Shown in pieces: positions 23,001 to 35,000 of a DNA stretch of 64,000 bases; position 1 is the first letter of the stretch, and every line of letters starts with the position of its first letter. The translations under genes and the position numbers were made by a program. The DNA is from Struthio camelus (Eukaryota > Chordata > Aves > Struthioniformes > Struthionidae): NCBI RefSeq assembly GCF_040807025.1, contig NC_090964.1, positions 8,890,214 to 8,954,213 of the forward strand. Reading direction: 5' to 3'. Under the pieces are notes generated by a model that was given only the letters and a program-made list of their open reading frames with translations, was not told the origin of the DNA and did no database searches.

Positions 23001-26000
23001 AGTTTTACCAGAGTTTTTCAAACTTTCCTATTTGTGTTATGAAAGATTCTTAGCCGAACCCTAACAAACACCAAAGAGAGTGAAAAAGAAATCATCAGAA
23101 GACAACGCTAACTATAGCATCAAGGAATAGATAGAAAGGAAACCCAAGGGGGGAAAAAAAAAAAAAGCATAGCAGAGAGAGGGTAGAACGGACAAACAGC
23201 ACTAAAGAAACCAAGCACTGCTGCTCTGTGAAACCAGACGAAAAAGTTTTCCAGGTTAGTGCACTAAAAACCCTTCACAGCGAGTGCACAGCTCCCGTGT
23301 TCTATTTTACTTCACTTGCTAGATGTGAGCAAGGAGGAAGCTATCTTCCCCAATACTAACTCTAATTCTTCAACATGCTGTGAGATTAAGAGGATTCCTC
23401 TTAATTACACTAAAAACAGTATCTCTGCTGGATGTGGAAGTGATAATTTGGACTATTTCACTAAAACATTGCCAGCAAAACACTTTTCTTAAGTTACTCC
23501 ATATTATGGTCTTGCAAATCTCAGACTGGAGCACTCCTGAAGATGAAAGATACTGTACTCGGGCACCTGAGTTTCTATCTCACGTCCACAGCAGTAAGAA
23601 GCATCGGAGGACCAGTCACAGCTACCCGTTTTCAAATGTTCTCAGGCGAAAGGAGGGTAGAAGCGCTTGCCTAGCCAAAACCAGACACTAATTATAAAGC
23701 CTCCAGTCTCATTTTCTTAAGGTCCACGATCACCTACAACAGGAACCACCTACGCGGAGAACAGGAGTTTCTGCAGAACGCTACGGTACCCCTCGCAGTT
23801 GTTCTTTGAAGAATTCTTTCTCCTAGCAGATCTCAGAGGTCAAGTCTTCTTGCAGAGAATTATAGCATTCAGTGGAGACAACTGGAAAACAAGCTTGAAA
23901 CTGTTCTTTTATCACTGGAGCAAAGGAAGATACTGCAACATTCAGCCTTGTTACAATACTCAGGCAAGGCTTGGAGATTGCCTTCCAGAATGTTTACAAG
24001 AACAAATATCTTGGAGAGACTTCCATAAGAAAAGGAAGAATGTAAAAGAAAGGCAGTGGAGAATGTAGAAAAGAGGGAAAAAAGTTACACGTAGTAAAAC
24101 ATCGTATTTGGCAAAAAACGCACTTCCTTTCTGACCAACACTGCAAGCCAAGCAGTAGGAATCAGCTGAAGACTTAAGAGATGAAAAGAAGCGAGAAGTC
24201 AACTGGAAAGTCTGGCAACATTCACCATCTAAACCTTTTTCAAGATGTTATGTCAAAGCAAAAACATAATAATAGAAATCAAAGGCAAAATGAAATTCTT
24301 GTCTCGGTCACTCAGTCTGACCTTTGGGTTTGCTGGTTAAGTACACAGAACTGGACAGATTTCTTTCTTTAAGAGGTGTGAAATTTTCCAGATGGGAACA
24401 AAAAGTCCCAGCTTTGTTGTGATTAGAAGCTACAGAGAGGAAAAAAGTGACATATGTTTGACCCACATGTTTACCTAGGACACATGCCAGAAATTTACTT
24501 CTGATGTTGGGTGCTCAAAAATCATACTCTTAAGGCCAGCAGGTCTATATCGACGCGAAAACAAGCAGGTATTTTCTGGTTCTGTAAAGCCATTCCTTCA
24601 ATTAGCTCGAACTATTTTGTAGAAATATTTTTACAATATGAAAGTTTATTAAAAACTCAAAGATGGCACCTGCCCCACTGCCAGGTCATGACTTCAGATT
24701 GCAGAGGCAGAACCAAGTGAAGGCTCCTGAGGTTAATTACACCTTATGGATGTTGTAGTAAAGGACTAAGGCTTATCCAGGAAATATTTTATTTATTGCT
24801 TCCTAATCATAACTATTTCACTAAGGGGAAGTGTTGGGGGCGGAGAATGGGTTTACACTACATGGGTTAGATTTATTTCCCTCTTTGTGTCACACACCTG
24901 GTTAGCTTTCCTCCCTCAAAGGTAGGAAATGCACCACTCAATCCAAACTTCCTCTTTTAATTAAAAAAGCATACATGTACGCTCTCATGCCAAAACACCA
25001 GTGGACAGTTTGCTCACAAGACTGTTAAACATTCCTACTGGTAAAGTCTTACCGGTATTTGTTGGATTTCTCCTGTATTGGTGATGATCTGCTGCATGAC
25101 TTGCATGGTCTGCCCAGTTCCACTCTGAGCCTGCTGTGTTTGTCCTTGCGGCTGAGCCTGCACGATCTGTACCTGTTGACCTTCTCCAACCTGCATTGTC
25201 ACAGGAGTGGTCTGAATTCAAAACAGAGGAACAAGGACCAAGCAAGGATTGAACACAGGTGAAACAGCCACAAGATACAAAGCTAATAATAGACAGATTG
25301 CTTCCCAGATCCACTGTTAGCTTGCTGACGCTTAAACCACCAGCAAGGGAATCCAAGACATGAGTAACCCTCATTATCGAGGTAGGTGAACACCTTGCCA
25401 GCTCTGGCATACTTATCCTCACAACACTGCTATGAAGGAGGAAAGTGCTGTTTTCTGCTTTTACAGATAGGTAACCGGGCCGAAGAGAGGCTAAGACACG
25501 CCAAACATTCAAGAAAAACGTATGTCTATAGGGATTCAAACTGAGATTTCAGAGCTCTGAAGATAGCAGTGGTCTGGTAATTGGAACCGGTTTCCTGCCA
25601 AAACACTGCTCAACTGGAAAAGCAAAAGATGCCACGTCAGCCCTTACTAACACCACACAACTATTGGCCAAACAAAGGAAAAATCAAGTTATTTAAGAAG
25701 AATCACACAGGCCCCATTTCTCTGAATATCCACACTGTGCCTCTTACAGCATCTGTCCACTGTTCTGCAAAAAAATTGATTTCTTAATTTCAGTATGCTA
25801 ATAACAAGAGTAAGGACAAAAAAAAAAAAAAATCAGCGAGAGTCACGTGATTGACAGTGTCCAAACACAACCCCAAATTTATTATGGCTTCACTGTTACT
25901 TGGAAAAAGACATGTGGCTGTCATTATTTGTTGCAGAATAACAACGTGCTGTACTCCCATAAAACAACATAACCAATAGTATAGAAAGTAAAAGGATATT

Positions 26001-29000
26001 TCTATCCTACCTAGGTCAGTGCAATTCAGTGTTTCAACTGTCTCCTCCTATTGCAAAGGACATGACCAGAACACACATTTCTATAATACAGACTGTTCTG
26101 AGCAGCGAGAACAGGATGCTGCAATACATTACAGAGGCAAATCAAGGATTTCACTGGCTCCACTGAACTGCAAAGCCCCCGAACTCTGCACATGACTCAC
26201 CTGCCCTTGCTGTGGCTGAGCAATGATGATTTGTCCTGGCTGGATAGTAGTTGTAGATGTGGTGGTCTGTTGTCCTTGCTGTTGCCCCTGAACCTGAACT
26301 GCAGCAGGCTGCTGAGCAAGGGTGAAATAATACTGTACAGGTTCAGCTGGAGTCACAGCCTGACGCACCTCTTCCTGTGGTATAGGTTAAAAAAAGGGGG
26401 CAAAAGGGGAGGGAATGAATCAACACCTAAAACCCCTGCCCCAAAGGGAGATGAAATACCCTCTATGAGCATGCTCAATGGGAAATAATCTTTAATATCA
26501 AGTTCTCAACTGTTTAACCCAAGTAATCCTGAACTGATAAATCAAAATAGGTTTCCTCATTTACTGAGCTATATAAAAAAACCCAATACCCAAAGTATAA
26601 CGTAGTCAGTAATTTCATTATTAGAAACAAACAAATAAAACTACCACAGTTAAAACCATGCAACTGCTCGTCAGTGAATCCCATCACTGCCTGTTATCTT
26701 AACATAGGATGAATTATAAATGCACAAAGAACTTCAAGTCTCATCCGTCACAAAACCCTCTCCTTAGCCTACATACCCAACACAAATCTTAATCTAGCAC
26801 TTGATATTAAATCTCCAAGAATAAAAGCCATGTACTGGATGCATTCTGTAGCGCCGCTCCCTGCCTCCCCCTTCCGGACCAACTTTTCCGGAATTAAAAT
26901 GATTTCATCTTGCCCTGTGGCATAACAGTCCGATTCTGCTGGTAGCAAAAATATCTCAACTTTTGTGTTGGTAAAGAAACAAAGGCCCTGATCTAACTCA
27001 TTGTCCGAAGCACTGGAAAGCTGTAATACTGCTGTTCTGGTTTATCCAAGCATGTCTTTGGGAGCAAAAAAACCCTTTATGATTTATGAAGTTTGAGGTA
27101 AAGGAGTAGAATTTGGGAGACTATGTTAAGTGGCAAGCAACTCAAAAATTCAATTTCTTCAGCTGCCAAGAGAAGAAGTTGGATCTTGCACCTTACAGAA
27201 GATGCAGCTCACCAGATGTTCACTCCATGGCAGAAGGCGTAAACAATCCTCTCCCAGCCACCTCAAGTTCACAGCTGAGAGTGTAGGATGTTTACACGTG
27301 CTACAGCATGGCAGATTCCAAGTTACACAAGTCCGCTTGATTCCCTTGCAGTAAGCGAGGCTTGCTCGTGGATAACCTTCAACGTGTCTAACTGGTCAGT
27401 CAAAGAACTCAAATTAAACAAGAGCTATACATGTTGTCAAGATAGGGCATCAGGCTTGAATAAGAAAGCCCTCTCCCTTAATTGCTAGTCACTCAAGGTG
27501 ACTAGCAAGACTCCCTTAAGAAAAGGCTTATTAATGGAAGGTTCCTCAAAAGCCTATCAAAAAATTACGCCCCCAAAGGTTCACTGCTGGCTGTAACCAA
27601 GAAGTGATTTCTGAGCCGCCTGGCTCTCAGAGCAAACAACATTAGCACCATCCAACAGTTGTGCAAAGCACTGCAATACAACATTTACAGTCCTTCCTAC
27701 ACAGGTTAATTGACTGATTATTCCTACTTGCTTTATCAAGCCTTTGAGGAGGGATGAATAACCCATTGTGAATATACTCACAACAGGACACGCGTCTTCA
27801 GTTAATCATAAAACCGCACGCATGGAGAAGAGCTGTAGCGCTTTCTGTAAAATCTGGTCCTCAGATGTGTTATTTCTAGAGCACTGCAATCCTCAATTCC
27901 TAGCTGAATCCTGAAACAATTCAGGCAACTGAGCACTTCTATAAATATCTATTCTAGGTTAAAGTTGCATGTGCTACAGGCAAAATTGTCTTTAAATTTG
28001 AATTTGCTTAAACTAGGTTATATCCTATCGTTTGCTGTCTTTTATTTTCAAGCCATAGCTTTCGTTACCAGAGCAACATAACAGTCATGGTTTCATTTCC
28101 AGCTCTCCCATGTAACCAACACTAACTTGTCAAACAGTCTTTGCTGTGGTAGAGATAAAATACAGATTGTATCCCAGGCCAAAAAGTGCAGGCTGTCAAG
28201 GCTATAGGCAGCTCTTTTTCCAGAGCTGTTGAATCAAAGGAATATTTTCCACTGAAAAGTCCTCATCTATGTTAATGCCAGTAGTTAATTCTCCATCAAA
28301 CCTCTCCTGTCACCGGTACTATTCCTAGCGATTCAGCAACGTCCACAGACAGCGAATACACCAGTGTGAGACACAGATTTCTAAAGCCTATTTCATCCCT
28401 GAAGCTGTCCGAGTTCCGCTGTTCGGTGTGCTGTGCAATCCTAAAGAGACAGCTCTGGTGGGATGCATCACCAAGACAAGTTAACGTAACAACTTATATG
28501 CATGTAACACATTGCTATACTTCACATATTAATTTGATTGCAAAACACAAGGGTTTCCTTTTTGCTGTGAATTAAATAGCTCCAGTAAGAAAGTAATATG
28601 GAAGGTGTTCTCACTCCCCAACATAGAATAATTATAAAAATAGCAATACTATGCTGAATAACTAGATGAAACATCTAAAAGAAAGAACTCTCTGAATTTG
28701 CAATGTCAGTGACAGAACTCACCTGTGTTACTTCAGGCTGCAACTGACTTGCTTTCGGCTTATTAAGCGGAACAAACTGAAACGTGGGATCCCCTTGCCT
28801 CAGTTAAGCATAACAAGGGCTAACCAGCTGTTGTGCAGGCTGCTGCTTTTGTCGTTTTATTTAATACTGAACTGATGATTTTTGGATAAGTCATTCGCTG
28901 CAGGGATAAAACAGGCAACTCAGCGAAGGAACGGAAGGAGCTGTGCCACACTCCCACACGTGATATTCACCAGGCATACAGAAAACAGAGTCCCTAGCAC

Positions 29001-32000
29001 ACCTGAAGTCTTGGAACATTGCTAATTTTAGCCATAGCTCACTACAGTGGTAGGATGGACTCTCCTGCACACGTTGTGACAAGGAAATGCATTTTCCTCA
29101 TTTACCAGGAAGTCATGCTGTTTCTGGAAACCGGAACGTGAGATCAAACTCAACTCAGGACATCATCAGAAAGGATGAGGTATGCATTTTTCCCCCTTTG
29201 ACCGAGACTTCAGTAACACCACGAGGATGGTCTAGAACGGAAGCACTGCCTGCTGCACTCAGAGAGCAAATATCTCTTTTCACGTTATCCAGATTGAACT
29301 GGTTTCGTATTCCAACAGAAAAGAAAAACTTCCATGTAACACACTTGCCAGAAAGATTTTTTACAGCCTCTCCAGTAGCCCTGGCCCGAGAAGACATTTC
29401 AAGGACCTCCTTGGATTTTCCAAAGGTAAGACACTGAAAACCTTCAAAAGTATCAGAAAGCCAACTGAAGACAGTATACAAATACATCGTTATAAGCCAC
29501 TGAAATCTACTGTTCATAGAAGAAATTGCTCCAGTTCCATCAAATCAGGAGTCACAGGCAACCATTCCAGGAGTTACAGAACAAGGTGCTGAAACAGCAG
29601 CACTGTCAAAATGCAGCTGTTACCTAGAAGGACTACCGATGGTAAACCAGCCACTTTATCAGGCAACTTGTAAAGAAGACAGAGAGACAGTTTGACCATT
29701 GAACTGGTGAACTATTAGCAGCAAAAGAGAACAAACTTTAAGTGAAGGAGATAAATTAATCCATCAGAAAGCTGGATCGGTTTCTTTGTGCATTTTGAAG
29801 CAGCAAGACTGGGCTTCAACCCCAACTCATTTCATTTTCTGGCACTGTCTCAAACATGGAGGGAAACAGACACTTTGTAAAACACAAACCGGTTAAGTTT
29901 TAAAGAAGATCTTGTGTTCAGATGACCGCAGCAGCCTGCCGCTGTAAACATCCGACTGAAAGCTCCTTCCAACACCTTACAGCTTCCAGTCAAGGATGTT
30001 TACAGTAGCAATGACTGCCCCAAAGGATGCAGAAGGTGGTACTTCTAAGCAAAAAAGCCTGTTTCTTCCTCTACAACAGTCAAAGGACGTAGACTCAGCA
30101 CGTTTTTAAAAGTTAACAACATTTATCTGAGCTATATAGTAAAGGTTTTGTCACATAAGTAAATCCCCAACTTAGACTCCTGTAAATCTCCAATCCATGA
30201 CTACAAGCTCTCTTTTGCATTAAAAAGTTAAAGGACTTGAAAATACTGCAAATAAGCATGCAAAAAGAAAAAAAGAAGCCCAAACCTCATCTTTAAATCT
30301 GAGATTCTGTACTGCTTTATCAATTCTTTATCAATTACAGAGCGAAGTCAAACCAAGGAAAGGACAGACAACAGAGCAACCATTTTTCTGTCTCACCTGG
30401 CGCTTTGGCGGCTTCAGTTCATCTCTTGGAACAATATCAATGAGAAAGTCAAATTGATCAAACTTTGTAATTGCCATGGCAATGTCATTCCTCTATAACA
30501 ACAAAAACAGAAAACCATTCTTCAGCTTCAGAATTCCATTTTGTTGCTGGATAAATACAGTTAGAGGTTTTTAAATCAATCCATGTGAGAGCCTCTTCTC
30601 TGGATCCCAAACGGCAAAGCCAGGGAGTCAGAACTTCTGTTTCAGTAACACCAGCATTGGCTCATGCTGGGTGGGAACTCCAAGTCGCACAGCAAAAAAA
30701 AAGTGCTTATTGAACTCGGGCTATTACAATCACCTACTCATCCACGAGACCTAATCAGGCCCTCCACAATGGCACTGCTACAATTCACTGCAGGAGGCTC
30801 ATGACAACAGAATTAAAAAAAAAAAAAGGGGGGGGGTGGGAAATTCTTCTAACATCAAAGATAGCTGAAAAGAACCTTTGACTGCTCCAGGTATTAGTGC
30901 CAACATATGCAGAACCTACAAGTTTGGGAGCAAGAAAGCAGTGGGGAGGGAAGGCACGATGGGATCTTAATCAAGGTAGGAGAATGCCAAGATATGTCGG
31001 GAACAAGCTTCAGCACGCGGAAGGGCAAAACGGTTAGCAAAGTATGAAGATTAAAACATATACTTAGCAAACTGGCCAAATGCGTATCAGAAAAAGGTTG
31101 TGCAAGAGCCAATGAACAGTATGAGGAATTGGCAAGGTAAATGTCATCTTAGAACTATTTATAACTTTTATACCTCACCTGAAAAAAAAATCTAAAGATT
31201 AGCATTAAAGGTCATTAAAGACCTGAATAAAGAGTTAGCCTGCAGTAAGTCATCACTTAATTGTATTTGCTCAAGATCTGAAATAACCTGAAGACAAAAA
31301 GGAAAGCTATTCTGCCATTTTAAAATGCTTGCAAAAGTAGAGCTAATTCAAGAAGCTATTAAAAGTCTCACTTTCATTAGCTGAGGATAAATTTATAAAG
31401 CCTACATCTGAACATGATTTGAGACAAAGATGCCTACGCTGCCTAATGAATAGGTAACACTTAGAAGGCTATCAATCCTCAACATTTCAGGCGAGTTAAC
31501 GTTTCTAAACCTTATATTGTCTTAGCATTTAAGTGCCAAACAATGATCACGTAGAAAGCACAAGTAAGAGACATTTCTTTTGTTGTGCAGGCACCGTACG
31601 TTATAAAAAGCATCTTCACCAGGAAAAAAACCTTTATTGAACAGATGCAGCTCATATTTCATTCTCAGCGCTCGGGATTGGGTTCAATCCAATTTCCCCT
31701 GGAATATAGTTCCATAACTCAGACCTCTCCACTGTAAATTTTCTACCCAACTACTTGATAAGCAGAGGCTGCGTTTCTGCAGCTGCACTGTCCCTGCGGA
31801 GAGCAGCTGTTCTAGGATGGCAGCTGCTGTGGAAGGCAAGGCAGTCAGAAGTAAAACCTGAGTCAATTCAAGGTCTTACATATTAGGATCAAGATTTAAG
31901 TATGATTCTGAAATAAACGGATTCATCAGAGCTTGAAAACTGCTAACAGAACATGACTGAGTCAGCATTTGCTGCTTATGAAGCATCTTGCTTGTGGTAT

Positions 32001-35000
32001 GTATATCAAATATACCCTTCCCACAGTAACTACATTCAAATCTGGGTTAAGCAAGTCGCATTAGCCTAATTTAGAGGAAGTGGAACGGCTAGACGCACGT
32101 TCAGTATGATAGATTTGGACTGAGGTCAGACATGTCTCCTTCCACTACAGCAATTTCTGCACCAGGGCGCAGGAGACCTAACATTAGAGTCCTAAAGATC
32201 AGCATCTCACCTCTCATCTGAGGTCCTATGTTGATGGTGATTACAGTTTTGAGTAGTTCTGGTAAATACTTAAGGCTAAAAATGAATACCAAATGTTTTC
32301 ACACAATAAGAGACACTGTGAAGGGTTACAATTTACTCTTGAACCACTCCAAAATTGACTATCCTTGAGAAACTCTCGCAGTCCAGAGAGAAAACCTGAC
32401 CTATTCTGGAGGAGGAAATTTTTTCACGTTTTTCTCTCTGTACTTTCATCAACACAAACCAGTATCTGCAAGCCTGTGTTAAAATTACTACTGAAGAACA
32501 AATCAGCTAGCAGAAGTTCAATAGCTACAGGTATCCTGAGCAATTAAAGCAGGCTACAATTAGCTGACAGCTGCAGGAGGTTTTTTGTTTTGTTTTGGTC
32601 GTTTTTTAAGTTAAGAAAAAAGCACGTAAGCACTGCAGTTACAGTGGGCACTATGCTTTGCACACATTTGTAATGATAAACACCGGTACTAAAGTTAGTG
32701 TCTACAAAACATGGCTCGTATTATGGAAACAAAGATTTGTAAATAGCTTATGAAGCAGCTGAAGGCTAGGTACGAACAGCTCTGTTACCTGCAGAGTCCT
32801 GCGCTTGTTATCTTCAGTGTGTATCCACGCTCGCAACGTCAATTCCGTTATGAATATCTGAGCTGCCTTGGCAAACAACACAGGAGCTTCAGCACTAATC
32901 ATCTGCAATTACATTCACACAATTTTTAAATTTACCACTAATATTCTAATGCAGCACAGATACTCTCACTGCAGTCAGAGTAACCTGATAACGTTAGTCA
33001 AGTCTGAATGGCTGCATTGTTGAACGGTAAAGCTTGGGGAATTTCCACCTCCGAAGAATCTGTCTATGGGTTTTTCAGTCCGATGAGTTACCAGCCTTGA
33101 GTTAAATGTCGTTGTAAGAGTATTGGTCACCTACTATCTGTCTTGAAAGTCTTTTTAATAAAATATAGGACTAGTCAAATGTTATCTCCCTATTGTGCTG
33201 GACTACGGCAGGCCAACAAAAAGGTTAGCTTAAACTGGCCCTGTAAGAAGTGAAACCCTGCAGGCGGTTCCTGTGGCAGCTTTCTCCAACTGAAAACCTA
33301 TCCTAACAGTTACTACTATTGCAAAGATGGATTGCGTACAAACCAGCAGCCAGTGGGAAAGTTTGCAGAAATGCCCAGGCCAACTTTGCTGTCTCAACTC
33401 TATGATCACAAACCTCCCAACTTGCAGCTACAAATAGCATCACTGCATATTCAACCAGAAGGCGTCATCCAGCAGCTTCACACTGCAGTGCCTTGGCACA
33501 TGCATAAAAGACTCTGAATGAGGGTGCAAACTGAAGAGGACAGGTTGAAGGCTCACTTCAAAAGCTGGCCCTTACTTTATAATCGTAACATTAATATGAT
33601 TTGAATTATATGCAGGAATTATAAAGCAGCTTTGGGGCATACGACTCTGCCTCACCCAATTTTTTTTCCCCTAAAAGTATCCAGCTCAAGCATCCTTTCA
33701 ATTACAGTTTCATTTTTAGCTGGCTTTGCATGAATGCTTATTTGCCAATACAGTCTTCTCCATGTTCAATAACGTCCCAGGAAAGCCAGAGATTTTTTTT
33801 TCCCCCCTTAAATCTCATCTTCATGATCAAGCATTTGGCACTGATTTGGTTAAGACACTAAACTGGGACCTGAGAGGCCTGGATTCAGTCAGGTTCCAGG
33901 CTGAATGAATAGCTCCCTTGTATAGGAAGACAACACTCACCTTCTTTGGGATCTTATTTCCATGTTGAAGATTGTCCTAATAGGAGGATGGTGTCACATG
34001 GAGAAAAACAAAAGAAAGTGCAAACTGCTCCCTCCCTTCTTAGGGGTTAAATGTTGGACAGAATCTTCTGATTTAAAAGCAGGGAGAGCCTGAGCAGTGC
34101 AGGAGTCAGCTCCCTGCAGGTGATTCGTTTGTCCCTCCTTTTATGTTAGTAAACTTTCATCAGTCACACGACAAACCAAGCACCATTTTTTCTTTTTTTT
34201 TTTTTTTTTAAAAAAACATCAAGGTTTCAGCTTGAACACTGATATCAAACCCACATCTTCTACCTAAAGTATTACACATTTTTCCATAGAATTTGAAGGA
34301 TTATAGCAAGCACTTGTAAAGTGGTATCACTCTTTATACTAAATACTCTATAAATTCGTAAAACAGAGTCAAGAGAAGAAAGAAGGAAACATGAGAAAAG
34401 GCAGTTAAGCACTAAAAAAAAAAAAAAAAAAAAAATCAGGAAACACTCAGAATTATATAGCAGACTGATTATTTAACAGAAGAAAGCAAAATTGCAAAAG
34501 TCTGAAGCAAAGATCCCAAATTATTCTGCTTTCCAACTTCATTTTAATTACACTAAGCTAGCTAAATAATACATTCAAGGCAATCATTCTACAATGTGTT
34601 TTAAAAATAATAATAAAGTAATGAATTGCAAGGAGCTATATGACATTCACAAAAATCTCATAAATACATAAGTAAAAACACATGAATGCACCTTCACATC
34701 TTCATCTAGTTTCATAATCTTCTTAATACGAGCCAGGGGAAGTTCTTGAACTCTGAAGTCCTTCTGCAGAGAGAAATAGATTTGGAAAAGTCTTCAGTGG
34801 TACTTAACACAAAACAAAGGTCAGGTAAGAAATGTTAAAATTGTCTAAAACAGAAGTGACTAGAATTGGATAAAAATAACTTATTTTCTTCAAGATATGG
34901 CAGTTTCTGCTCAGACCCAAGTTTTCTCATCTGCTTTTCTTTATTTTACAGTGGTATACCACTACTTAAATCATATATCAGACACTCATCTGCTATTTCA

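Larger units (their letters stand above)
26375..30396 (-). other. NFYC: NFYC intron 4 (microRNA host intron)
   Basis: This is a four-kilobase intron between coding exons 4 and 5. Apart from mir-30e, mir-30c-1 and the candidate cassette exon, I recognise nothing coding. The rest is AT-rich with short A runs. Confidence 0.85.
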
